A stretch of DNA of 64,000 bases. Origin: Pseudomonas sp. C2B4. Its GTDB lineage: Bacteria; Pseudomonadota; Gammaproteobacteria; Pseudomonadales; Pseudomonadaceae. The position numbers and the translations under genes are program-made. How positions within the stretch are numbered: position 1 is the first letter of the stretch; the number at the start of each line of letters is the position of its first letter. The notes under the pieces were generated by a model. The model worked only from the letters and a program-made list of their open reading frames with translations, was not told the origin of the DNA and did no database searches. The stretch lies in contig NZ_JABFMU010000005.1 in the NCBI RefSeq assembly GCF_013359695.1, forward strand, positions 1-64,000, read 5' to 3'. Below, piece after piece: positions 1 through 8,042 of the stretch.

Positions 1-46
1 ATGGTAGTGTGGGGTTTCCCCATGTGAGAGTAGGTCATCGTCAAGA
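1..46 (+). rRNA. rrf: 5S rRNA, 3' end only
   Basis: The first bases match the conserved 3' third of Pseudomonas 5S rRNA (the GGTAGTGTGGGG stem, the CCCCATGTGAGAGTAGG arm and the terminal CATCG segment). The rest of the gene, and presumably the 16S-23S genes, lie before the window. A strong terminator follows about 10 bases later, so this is the end of an rrn operon. The exact 3' end is accurate to a few bases. Confidence 0.93.
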
Positions 47-55
47 TTAAATTCC

Positions 56-89
56 AAAACCCCTGTCTGCTTGCGCAGACAGGGGTTTT
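56..89 (+). terminator. rho-independent terminator of the rRNA operon
   Basis: A perfect 15-bp inverted repeat, AAAACCCCTGTCTGC and its complement, flanks a TTGC loop and ends in a T run. It lies directly after the 5S rRNA. Confidence 0.93.
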
Positions 90-152
90 GTCGTTCTGGG
101 AATGCAAAAATTGCTCGCGAAAGCGGTGCAACAGTCACCGCTTGACGACAGC

Positions 153-620
153 CTAAGCAAACATCTTCAACACATTACTCATCGCATCATCGGCAAACCC
201 CTGCACGAAATCCTTGAACCCCGGCAGGGCTTCGGCATCGCCCTGCGCCGGTTCGGCGATGATGGTCCAGGTTGCGACGGCTTTGCCGGGACCCACTGGT
301 TTGACCTGCATCGCCGCCCACAAATTGGCCACACCCAAAGTGTTGTAGATTGTGGTCCAGGTCATGCTCAGGGACTGATCGTCGCGAGAGTTGAGTTGTT
401 CGACCACCAGGTTGCCGTCCTTGAAGAATTTCTTGCGCAGGGACGACACACCCTCGCCGGTGATCTCGATGTGTGACAGCGCCGGGATGAATCGGTCGAA
501 GCCGGCAAAGTTGCCGACCACAGCCCAGACCTGCGCGGCATCGGCGGGTACTTCCACTGAGGACACGACGTGGCAGCCTTGTGGATTTTTGATCAGGGTA
601 TCGGGTCGCAGAGTGCTCAT
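153..620 (-). CDS. pvfD: SRPBCC/polyketide-cyclase-like protein of the pvf/mgo operon (PvfD/MgoD)
   Basis: A 155-residue protein of the SRPBCC (START-like, polyketide cyclase/dehydrase) superfamily. It has the usual N-terminal segment with DAAQVWAVVGNFAGFDRFIPAL and a C-terminal long helix ending in NVLKMFA. It is the last of four same-strand genes in the order DUF3050 - AurF-like - NRPS - SRPBCC, which is the order of pvfABCD in P. entomophila and mgoBCAD in P. syringae. It starts 26 bases after the NRPS stop, with GGAGT 7 bases before ATG. In the described systems this gene is accessory to making the diazeniumdiolate or pyrazine-N-oxide signal and its precise reaction is unsettled. The assignment rests on family plus operon order. 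Confidence 0.88.
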   Translation of the reverse strand: MSTLRPDTLIKNPQGCHVVSSVEVPADAAQVWAVVGNFAGFDRFIPALSHIEITGEGVSSLRKKFFKDGNLVVEQLNSRDDQSLSMTWTTIYNTLGVANLWAAMQVKPVGPGKAVATWTIIAEPAQGDAEALPGFKDFVQGFADDAMSNVLKMFA

Positions 621-646
621 GGTTTTACTCCGTTGGTTGGGATGAA

Positions 647-3600
647 TCAGATGAAATTGATTTCTTTGAGGTAGTCGCAGCCGCGTCGCAGCAACGCCGA
701 GGATTTTTCCGGATAGCGCGCGCCCATCTGCCGCACACCGGCCTGAGCGTTGTCGTGACCAATCATCGAGATGTCGCCGATGTCTTCCTCGAAGCCGTTG
801 AGGTAGAAGCCCAGCACGCCGAACAACGCGTTGTCGCTGTCGACCCGACCCAATTGCTGCTGCCAGTCCGTGACGCTGACCAGGGAAAACTCCCGACCGG
901 CTTCACGAAAGGACGCCACATAACGTTCCCAGCTCAGGGGCTCGGGGTTGTGCAGGTTGAACACCGCTTTTTCCGGCTGATAACGGCTGGCGTGGAAGGC
1001 GATGAAGCGGGCAAGGAAATCCACCGGCATCAGGTCGAAATTCAGCGTGAACTCCGGCACCTGACCGAGCTGAATCGAGCCCTTGAGCATCAGCATCAAT
1101 CGGTTCTTGTGCGGCTGACACACGCCCGTGAGGCTGTTGAAGCTGATGTTGCCGGGGCGATAAAGATTGACCCGTACACCGCGTTCCCGCGCACGCTCGA
1201 GGATTCGCTCGGCCACCCACTTGGACAGGTTGTAGCCGTTCTTGATGTAGATCGGTGGGGTCTGCGCGGCGGGCAGTTCGAGCACCCGGCCATCGGCGGA
1301 AATCGTGCTGGAAGCCGAGAGTGTCGAGACGAAGTTGAAAATCTTTTTGCTGCGTCCTTCGCACAACCGCAGGCACTCGAAGATGGGTTCGACGTTGTCC
1401 CGTGCCAGTGACTCATAATCGAGTACGTGATTGACGTTGGCAGCGTTGTGCACCAGTGCGCCGAACTCTCGGTCAAGGCGCTCGTAGATGGCGTCGTCCA
1501 GCCCCAGTTGCGGGCGCGTGATGTCTGCCGCATAAACCCGCACCCGACTCAAGTCCAGATGCTCCAGCCGGTTCTCTCGCAGTGCCTGGGCGAAGCGTTC
1601 GGCAGCCGTTTGCCCGATGCCATCACGGACCAGGCAGGCGACTTCGGTGGCACCCCAGGCCAACAGCGCTTCGACGATGTGAACACCGACAAAGCTGTTG
1701 GCGCCGGTGACGACCACCTTGTGCACATCGCCCATGCGACTGGTGGGTAGTGGTTGCACCTGAAGTTCGCGGGAGGCATCGGCCATGGCCTGTGCGCTCA
1801 GGACTTCTTCGCTGCCGGAGCCGCGTACCAATGTCGCCAGTTTGGCGATGGTGGGCAGTTCGATGAAGCGGTTGATCGAAATGCTCCGGCCGAACACTTC
1901 GCGCAAGCGCAGGAGCATGCGTGACAGCAGGATCGAATGACCGCCCAGATTGAAAAAGCTTTCATCGGTGGAAATATCGTGGGCCGGCAGCTCCAGCAGC
2001 TCGGCCCAGATCTCCAGCAGCAGCGATTCATCCGTGTTGACAGGCGAACGCAACGCGACGCTTTCGCTGAAGCTGACCGGCAACGCCAACAGTGCCTTGC
2101 GATCGACCTTGCCATTGCTGGCGTACGGCAGGCTCGCCAGCTCAGTCCAAGCACCGGGCTGCATGTAATCCGGCAGGTACTGCATGGCGTGGGCCTTCAG
2201 CGCTTCACGAGCGGCCCCAGGCTCGTTTTCCTGAGGGTGGGCGAGGAACGCCAGGATCCGCCGCTGGCTGTCGATCACCACTGCCACCTGCCGATACAGC
2301 TGGCTGTCGCGCAGGCAGCGCTCGATTTCTTCCGGCTCGACGCGAAAGCCGCGAATCTTCACCTGGTTGTCGCGCCGGCCGCACAACTCGATGCCGTCGC
2401 CAGTCCACTTGGCCATATCGCCGGTGCGGTAGACGCGCAGGCTTTGGCCGTCAGGCAGTGTCAGGTTCAAATAGCGTTCGGCGGTTTGTTGTGGGTTGTT
2501 CAGGTAACCCAGGCACACACCCGGTCCGGCGATGTACAGCTCGCCAACAGTCCGCTCGACCACCGGTTGAAGATCCTCATCGAGAATCAGCACCTGGCTG
2601 TTGGCAATCGGGTTACCCAACGTCCGATTGTGATCGCCGGCCTGCAGTTGCCGCGCGGTAATCAGCACCGTGGCTTCAGTGGGGCCATAGAGGTTGTAGA
2701 GCTTGCCCAGACGGCTCAGTTGCTCGATGACCCACGGCTCGCAGACATCGCCGCCGGTCATGATGTAATCGACGTTGCGCAGTTGTTCCAGCGGCAGAAT
2801 GCTCAGCAGTGCGGGCGGCAAAAAAGCGTGGCTCAGCTGTTGATGACGAATCAGCTCCACCAGTTGCAACGGGTCGCGGCGCTGGTCGTCGCTGGGCACG
2901 ATCAGTTGGGCACCCTGCAGCAGGGTCGGAAAAATATCGATCAGCGACGAGTCGAAACTCAGCGAAGAAAATTGCAGTGCCCGACTCTGTTCGGTCAGTT
3001 GGACATAGTCGGCGTACCACGCCGTGAAGTGGGCGAGGTTGGCCTGACTGAGCAGTACGCCTTTGGGGTGGCCGGTGGTGCCCGAGGTATAGAGCGCCAT
3101 GCACGGTGCGTCGAGATCGGGTCGCTGGCGCATCAGCGGCAGATCCAGAGACACCTCTTCGACGTCGATAGCTGTGATATCCAGGCCGGGCATTTCAGAC
3201 GTGAGCGGATGTTGCCCGTCATGCAGCAGCAACACGGCGCCCGCGTTCGACAGGATGTACTGCTGGCGTTGCAGCGGATGGCTCGGCTCCAATGGCAAGT
3301 ACACCGCGCCGCTGCCCAGAACCGCCAGAATCCCCGCATACAACGCGCTGCATTTGGGCAGGCAGACTCCGACCACTAACGGACCGTCATGCTGATCGAG
3401 CAAAGGTTGCAATCGCTGTTGAACGGCGCGGCTCAAGGCATGCAACTGGCGATAGTCGAGGGTCGTGCCTCCAACGTTCAATGCCGGTCGTTCGGCGCAC
3501 TGAATGAACCGCTGTTCCAGCTGCTCGATCACCGGAACCCTGGCGAGTTTCAGCAGCCGGGGTTCGGCGGTGGCATTGCGCTGATGGACGAAGGCCAGGC

Positions 3601-4063
3601 CGTCGAGGAACAGCAGGTTTTCAATTTTCCCGAATTGAACGAGGGGCGTCGGTTCGGCGTGCAGAAAATACTCGGCGTCCCGGGAATAACGACTGACCAA
3701 CAGGGCCACCTGATCCACCAGTTCCGCCACTGCGCGAAGACGCAGTGCCTGACCGTTGCCTGAGCATTCATCGGCAATCGGCACGCGAGTGAGCAGCACC
3801 GAATCGTGCAGGCACAGCAAGTCCAACGACGGGAGGCCGGATGTGCCCGGCAGCCCGATGCCCAGTTGCAGAGTTAGCCGGGGCGCACCGCCGAGCCGTT
3901 CAATCGGCAGGCTGGCATCCTCAATCACGAGATCCGCGTGAACCGGCGCCCGATCATCGAGCGCCGTCATCCGTGTCAGTGCATGACCTTGTTGTTCGAG
4001 TTCCAGCCCCAGGTCAGTCAAGGCCTGGCTTCGTCCAATGAGCAGAATGTCGAGACGTCTCAT
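647..4063 (-). CDS. pvfC: single-module NRPS, A-T-reductase (PvfC/MgoA)
   Basis: A 1138-residue nonribosomal peptide synthetase without a condensation domain. Residues 1 to about 180 match no domain I recognise. They are followed by an adenylation domain (A3 YTSGTTGHPKG, A5 NLYGPTEA, A7 YRTGD, A8 GRRDNQVKIRGFRVEP, A10 NGKVDR), a carrier domain (FFNLGGHS, the serine takes phosphopantetheine) and a C-terminal thioester reductase with a Rossmann start (TGANSFVG) and an SDR-type YNLSK. Such A-T-R enzymes activate one amino acid and release it reductively. In pvf/mgo/ham systems the substrate is valine or leucine, N-oxidised by the partner diiron oxygenase. It lies 13 bases after pvfB with GAGGAG before ATG. 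The amino acid used here cannot be read reliably by eye. Confidence 0.93.
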   Translation of the reverse strand: MRRLDILLIGRSQALTDLGLELEQQGHALTRMTALDDRAPVHADLVIEDASLPIERLGGAPRLTLQLGIGLPGTSGLPSLDLLCLHDSVLLTRVPIADECSGNGQALRLRAVAELVDQVALLVSRYSRDAEYFLHAEPTPLVQFGKIENLLFLDGLAFVHQRNATAEPRLLKLARVPVIEQLEQRFIQCAERPALNVGGTTLDYRQLHALSRAVQQRLQPLLDQHDGPLVVGVCLPKCSALYAGILAVLGSGAVYLPLEPSHPLQRQQYILSNAGAVLLLHDGQHPLTSEMPGLDITAIDVEEVSLDLPLMRQRPDLDAPCMALYTSGTTGHPKGVLLSQANLAHFTAWYADYVQLTEQSRALQFSSLSFDSSLIDIFPTLLQGAQLIVPSDDQRRDPLQLVELIRHQQLSHAFLPPALLSILPLEQLRNVDYIMTGGDVCEPWVIEQLSRLGKLYNLYGPTEATVLITARQLQAGDHNRTLGNPIANSQVLILDEDLQPVVERTVGELYIAGPGVCLGYLNNPQQTAERYLNLTLPDGQSLRVYRTGDMAKWTGDGIELCGRRDNQVKIRGFRVEPEEIERCLRDSQLYRQVAVVIDSQRRILAFLAHPQENEPGAAREALKAHAMQYLPDYMQPGAWTELASLPYASNGKVDRKALLALPVSFSESVALRSPVNTDESLLLEIWAELLELPAHDISTDESFFNLGGHSILLSRMLLRLREVFGRSISINRFIELPTIAKLATLVRGSGSEEVLSAQAMADASRELQVQPLPTSRMGDVHKVVVTGANSFVGVHIVEALLAWGATEVACLVRDGIGQTAAERFAQALRENRLEHLDLSRVRVYAADITRPQLGLDDAIYERLDREFGALVHNAANVNHVLDYESLARDNVEPIFECLRLCEGRSKKIFNFVSTLSASSTISADGRVLELPAAQTPPIYIKNGYNLSKWVAERILERARERGVRVNLYRPGNISFNSLTGVCQPHKNRLMLMLKGSIQLGQVPEFTLNFDLMPVDFLARFIAFHASRYQPEKAVFNLHNPEPLSWERYVASFREAGREFSLVSVTDWQQQLGRVDSDNALFGVLGFYLNGFEEDIGDISMIGHDNAQAGVRQMGARYPEKSSALLRRGCDYLKEINFI

Positions 4064-4076
4064 GATGTGCTCCTCG

Positions 4077-5006
4077 TCAAATCAGGTAGTCGCTCAGGGC
4101 GCTTTGCACGCACGGCGAGTCGAGCAGTGAACTGCTGCGAAAGAACCGCACGATGTTCGCCACCAGCGGATGATGGCGATTGATGGGGAAGGCCAGCCCC
4201 GACACCTCTCGCTTGAGGGCAAGGCGTGCGGCATCGCTGATCGGCAAGGCGTCGATCAAGCGGAAGTCGAAGGACTTCTGGATGTCGTTGGTCAGGTAAT
4301 GGCCGATGAACACCGGCAGGATGTGCGCGATGCGCTGGCGGTCGTCTTCACTCGCGGTGTGCCAATAGATACGCACCATCCGCGACCAGAAGCCGGAGTG
4401 GCGGCCTTCGTCGAGCAAGTGGTCGGCCATCAAACCTTTGATCGATTGCTTGACCGTGTCGTCCTTGGCGAACGCCGCGACATCGCCCGTCACGGTGTTT
4501 TCGGCGATGGCCACGCAGATCAATTCCACGGCACCGCGCAGGTGTTGCGGTGCCAGTGCAATGGCCGCCGGAATCGCTCGGCTCAGCTCGATTTCGTCGG
4601 GCAGATCGATGGGCATGATGCCGGTCATGGCGACGGTCTGCTGCATGAAATCCATGGCCACCAGCGCGTGGTAATCCTCGTCCACGACCACGGTCATGGC
4701 GTCGTAGCGACAGGCAAACGGGAACGCCACATCGAAGCGATTCTTGGCGATGCTGCGGGCGGTCTTGTCGACGATTTCGGTTTCGAAAATCACCACGTCG
4801 TTGATGAATTTGTACAGCGTTTGCACCAGGGCAAAGTCGCGTTGTTGCGGGCATTCGCGCAGAAAGGTTTCGCTGAGCACCAGCGGCTGGCGGCTCAAGG
4901 GATAGATCAATTTGTCATCGTTCTCCAGCACACGCCGCGGGCGGGTGCGGATGGTGGCACGACTCTCCCAGGCGTCGGCGAATGACAGGTAGTCGGCGGC
5001 GTTCAT
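4077..5006 (-). CDS. pvfB: AurF-like diiron N-oxygenase (PvfB/MgoC)
   Basis: A 309-residue protein of the p-aminobenzoate N-oxygenase (AurF) family, a ferritin-like non-haem diiron enzyme. Candidate metal ligands are visible in [22 protein letters not shown] and the ExxH of [11 protein letters not shown]. An open frame continues 51 bases upstream, but the ATG at 5006 is preferred because it overlaps the pvfA stop as ATGA and has GGAG 8 bases ahead. In the described homologues this enzyme oxidises the amino nitrogen of the amino-acid building block on the way to diazeniumdiolates (leudiazen, valdiazen) or pyrazine N-oxides. The adjacent single-module NRPS and DUF3050 gene support that role. 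Confidence 0.92.
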   Translation of the reverse strand: MNAADYLSFADAWESRATIRTRPRRVLENDDKLIYPLSRQPLVLSETFLRECPQQRDFALVQTLYKFINDVVIFETEIVDKTARSIAKNRFDVAFPFACRYDAMTVVVDEDYHALVAMDFMQQTVAMTGIMPIDLPDEIELSRAIPAAIALAPQHLRGAVELICVAIAENTVTGDVAAFAKDDTVKQSIKGLMADHLLDEGRHSGFWSRMVRIYWHTASEDDRQRIAHILPVFIGHYLTNDIQKSFDFRLIDALPISDAARLALKREVSGLAFPINRHHPLVANIVRFFRSSSLLDSPCVQSALSDYLI

Positions 5007-5779
5007 GCATTCATCTCCGCCAAGGGTTCGCGCATGCTCAGGCGCAGGCCATCCCACAGGGCGATGCGACTTTCCACGGCGGCGATGGCACTGGCATACA
5101 CGTCGTCTTCCCGTTGCGGGTTGCCATCGACCAGCCGATCAAGCAGTTTTTCCGCTGCCGGACCGTGGTCTTCGGAATCGACTTCGATGTGCCGTTCGAG
5201 GTAGTAGCGAAAGGTCGGGGCCTGTTCGATTCCGATGCCCCAGTCATCGAGAATGCGCTGGAACATCTGTGGGATCACACTTTCACGACCGTGCAGAAAC
5301 GCCGCCGCGACACTGTGGCCCGGCGCATTCAGCGCGGTGTGCAGCGTATGGCGTACGAATCGCGCTGCCGCCGGGTCGACATCTACGCTTTGCAGCGCCA
5401 CGTCGTAGCTCACGCCTTCCTGCTGTAGCGCCACGAAGCGTTCGACGGCGGCAGTATTGGCGCCGACTTCACGCATGGCATCCAGGTACAACTCGAAATG
5501 GCTGTAGTGACCCTGGGCAGGGCGGTCATCGGACTCTTCACCCAGCACGATCTCATTGATCAGGCGCGCCGCCTGCGGATCCCGCGGTGGCAGCCAGGGC
5601 AGTTGCGTGCAGGTCAGTTCCTGCTGCAAGCGCTTGGTCAGTGACATGAAATCCCACACGGCGAATACATGGGTTTCCATGAAACGTTGCAAGATCGGCA
5701 GTGAATGGATTTCGGCGAAAATCGGGTGTGCACTTAGTTCCGCTTTCTTTTGTTCGAGACGTTCTTTAGTTGGTTTCAT
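5003..5779 (-). CDS. pvfA: haem-oxygenase-like DUF3050 protein (PvfA/MgoB)
   Basis: A 258-residue protein of the DUF3050, haem-oxygenase-fold family. It has repeated acidic/histidine helices ([26 protein letters not shown]...[25 protein letters not shown]) of the sort that bind a diiron centre in HDO enzymes. It is the promoter-proximal gene of the pvf/mgo operon, and its stop overlaps the pvfB start by four bases. AAGGG lies about 9 bases before ATG. Homologues are required for signal production in P. syringae (mgoB) and P. entomophila (pvfA). The specific oxidation step is inferred, not visible. Confidence 0.9.
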   Translation of the reverse strand: MKPTKERLEQKKAELSAHPIFAEIHSLPILQRFMETHVFAVWDFMSLTKRLQQELTCTQLPWLPPRDPQAARLINEIVLGEESDDRPAQGHYSHFELYLDAMREVGANTAAVERFVALQQEGVSYDVALQSVDVDPAAARFVRHTLHTALNAPGHSVAAAFLHGRESVIPQMFQRILDDWGIGIEQAPTFRYYLERHIEVDSEDHGPAAEKLLDRLVDGNPQREDDVYASAIAAVESRIALWDGLRLSMREPLAEMNA

Positions 5780-6390
5780 GAACAGGCCCTTGAATGATCA
5801 AGTATCAGATGTAATCAATCGCTGGTTGTGCGATCACGCGTTCTTTTGGCGAGCGGGCGCCTCAGACGAATTGATCTGTGTTAGTTGCTTTCAGAACAAG
5901 GCTGGTGGACTGGTCGGCCGCTATTCATTGGCGGCGTGGAAAAGCTAGTACACAAATAAAGTGTTGGGCAAGTTATTTTGTTGACATTTAAAAGTTTAAC
6001 TTTTTCGAATGCGATAAGTTCCAATAAAACTTTTAATTTGAGTTTTATTTGGGTGTAGTTACTCCTTCCGGCTTATATAAGTCAGAATTTTTGTAAAGAG
6101 TGAATGCCTCACTCGAAGCAACTTTCTAATTGAGTTCGTTGAGATGGTTTGAGGGGGTGGAAGTGGGCCGGAGTTACGCCCATTCATCCGTTCCCGTGAC
6201 AAGGCTCCTTCCGTAGGTTCTTGGTGCGGGGACTGCGCCACCAGGGTGGTGCGCTCCCGTTCATTGGTTGTCGGCACCCCAAGAGTGAGCGTAATTCAAG
6301 GCAGCCGCCATCACCGGGAACCCGGAATCGGGGAGGTAGGCAGAGGAGGGAATTTTGTAAGCGGATTGTTCTGCTTTAAGCAGCGCATTG
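5780..6390 (-). promoter_or_regulatory. pvf operon promoter/leader region with inverted repeats
   Basis: About 600 bases with no convincing gene separate the GntR regulator from pvfA. Bases 5940-6060 are strikingly AT-rich against a GC-rich background. They hold AAAAGTT-T-AACTTTT (5990-6004) and AATAAAACT-9 nt-AGTTTTATT (6023-6049), both perfect inverted repeats. These are good candidates for operators controlling the operon that starts at 5779. Bases 6180-6350 are GC-richer, with minor hairpins. No -35/-10 pair was assigned with confidence. Confidence 0.55.
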
Positions 6391-6420
6391 AGCCTGTGGC
6401 GAGAGCGTTCGCCACAGGCT
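6391..6420 (-). terminator. hairpin after the GntR gene (REP-like arm)
   Basis: A perfect 12-bp inverted repeat, AGCCTGTGGCGA and its complement with a 6-base loop, lies 8 bases past the stop of the GntR gene. There is no clear T run on the minus strand. The TGTGGCGA core resembles the arms of the palindromes at 16471 and 31614, so it may be a half REP element acting as a terminator. Confidence 0.5.
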
Positions 6421-6428
6421 GGAGAGTT

Positions 6429-7139
6429 TCACTTCTGGGTGTTTCTGCTTTGGGCTTCAGGGCTGTTGAGGTAGCGGGTAATCACCTCGACTCCCCGATT
6501 GAGGTGATGTTCGAGCAGCTTCACCGTGCCTTCGACGTCCCGGTTTTCGGCTGCATGCAACAGCGCCCGGTGATCTTCCTGGGACAGTTTGCCCAGGCCC
6601 ATGGCTTCCAGGTTGAAGCGCAGGAAGCGTTCTTCCTCGTTCAGCCCGTCTTCGACCAGTTTCAGCAGTCGTTTATTGGGTGCCTTGCAGTACAGCGACA
6701 TATGGAAGAGGCGATTGAGTCGGCCGATTTCGGTGTAGTCGTGCTCGGTTTCCAGCTCATCGATATAGCGGGCTGACTGCTCCAGGTCCGAGTCCTCCAG
6801 CAGCGGGACCGACAGGCGCAACGCTTCGGATTCCAGCAGGATCCGCAGCGCGTAGGTCTCCGTGGCATCGCCCTGGACCAGCGGCGCGACCACAGCGCCT
6901 TTATGGGCAACCACATTGAGCAACGACTGGGCTTCGAGCTGACGCAAAGCCTCGCGCACCGGCATGCGGCTGACACCAAACAGATCAGCCAGGTCTTGCT
7001 GGCGCAGTGCAATACCGCAAGGCAAGCGGCCATCGAGAATGGCCGAACGCAACGTTTCTTCGATCACCGAGCGCGCCAGATGCGCGGGAATCGGCCCGTC
7101 AACCTTGATACTGCTGAGAGGGTTGGGCTTTTGTGTCAC
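6429..7139 (-). CDS. GntR-family regulator, FCD (FadR) subgroup
   Basis: A winged-helix GntR DNA-binding domain (LADLFGVSRMPVREALRQLEA) followed by an all-helical FCD ligand domain with metal-binding type histidines (RLNRLFHMSLY). An open frame extends to a TTG at 7211. The GTG at 7139 is preferred because CAGGG lies 7 bases ahead of it and a palindromic operator sits immediately upstream, giving 236 residues. FCD regulators usually sense carboxylic acids. The gene is transcribed toward pvfA but is about 650 bases away behind a hairpin, so a direct role in pvf control is only possible, not shown. Confidence 0.85.
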   Translation of the reverse strand: MTQKPNPLSSIKVDGPIPAHLARSVIEETLRSAILDGRLPCGIALRQQDLADLFGVSRMPVREALRQLEAQSLLNVVAHKGAVVAPLVQGDATETYALRILLESEALRLSVPLLEDSDLEQSARYIDELETEHDYTEIGRLNRLFHMSLYCKAPNKRLLKLVEDGLNEEERFLRFNLEAMGLGKLSQEDHRALLHAAENRDVEGTVKLLEHHLNRGVEVITRYLNSPEAQSRNTQK

Positions 7140-7169
7140 TACTAAGCACCCTGATTGACTAAGTTGTTT

Positions 7170-7179
7170 TTGGATCCAA
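7170..7179. promoter_or_regulatory. TTGGATCCAA palindrome, likely GntR/FCD operator
   Basis: A perfect 10-bp palindrome lies 31 bases before the preferred start of the GntR gene. It equals the core of the ATTGGATCCAAT operator known for the FCD regulator VanR of Caulobacter. Autoregulation is inferred. Confidence 0.6.
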
Positions 7180-7335
7180 CTGACACTAGTGACTGCCTGA
7201 AGGCTTGTCAAACCCGTGGCAGGGCGCCTTTTCCTAAGTTTAGCGCGCCATCGGTGATCTCACCGTGCCATTGTTTTTTAACGAGCTAACCTACACCATC
7301 ATCCGACTTCACCTGCCCACCCTGGATGCCTCGCA

Positions 7336-8028
7336 TTGGCGGTACGTTTCCCGATTTCCCGGATGTTGCGCTGGCTGTGCGGCGCGTTGCTGCTGGCTGG
7401 CGTGATGCTGGGCAGTGTGCTGGCCGATTGGGATTTTTCCCTGATCAGCCGCCGGGCGCAGGCATTGTACGGACCTTTGGGCGAAGGTCAGCAGCGTATT
7501 GATGATTGGCAACAGTTGCTCGGCACCCAGAAACAGGTCAGCGAGCTGGAACAGCTCAACCTGGTCAACCGGTTCTTCAACCAGCGGATGCGCTACGTCG
7601 AAGACATCGACCTCTGGCACCAGGTCGATTATTGGGAAACCCCGATCGAAGCCTTGTGGAAAGGCGCCGGCGATTGCGAGGACTACGCTATTGCCAAGTA
7701 CTTCAGCTTGCGACATCTGGGCGTGGCCAGCGACAAGTTGCGCATTACCTACGTCAAGGCGTTGCGCCTGAATCGCGCGCACATGGTGTTGACTTACTAC
7801 GCCAGCCCGAATGCCATGCCGCTGGTGCTCGACAGCCTGACGGATCTCATCCAGCCGGCCAGCCAACGTACGGATCTGCTGCCGGTCTACGCTTTCAATG
7901 CAGAAGGGCTGTGGTTGCCGGGTACCAAGGGTAACCAGAAGGTCGGTGACACCAAGCGCCTGTCCCGGTGGCAGGATCTGCTGAAGAAAATGCAGGCCGA
8001 AGGATTCCCGGTCGATACGACTCACTAG
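7336..8028 (+). CDS. lapG: LapG, periplasmic adhesin-cleaving cysteine protease
   Basis: About 230 residues: an N-terminal membrane/signal segment (LRWLCGALLLAGVML) and a bacterial transglutaminase-like fold. The Cys-His-Asp triad is visible as GDCEDYAIAKY (Cys about 114), NRAHMVL (His about 149) and PLVLDSLTD (Asp about 166). The acidic residues after the cysteine are the calcium-binding region. LapG cuts the N terminus of the giant adhesin LapA and releases biofilm cells unless held by LapD. The start is uncertain: TTG 7336 or ATG 7363. lapD follows after 14 bases. Confidence 0.95.
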   Translation: MAVRFPISRMLRWLCGALLLAGVMLGSVLADWDFSLISRRAQALYGPLGEGQQRIDDWQQLLGTQKQVSELEQLNLVNRFFNQRMRYVEDIDLWHQVDYWETPIEALWKGAGDCEDYAIAKYFSLRHLGVASDKLRITYVKALRLNRAHMVLTYYASPNAMPLVLDSLTDLIQPASQRTDLLPVYAFNAEGLWLPGTKGNQKVGDTKRLSRWQDLLKKMQAEGFPVDTTH

Positions 8029-8042
8029 GAGCATGCCCACAG

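Noticed and set aside
1937..3379. Long open frame on the plus strand opposite the NRPS gene
   Set aside because: Antisense shadow of a GC-rich gene. The minus-strand frame has complete NRPS motifs; this one has no domain and no ribosome site.
6059..6277. 72-codon minus-strand frame upstream of pvfA
   Set aside because: GTG start without a ribosome site, mixed composition (GC-rich then AT-rich), no family. Kept as non-coding leader.
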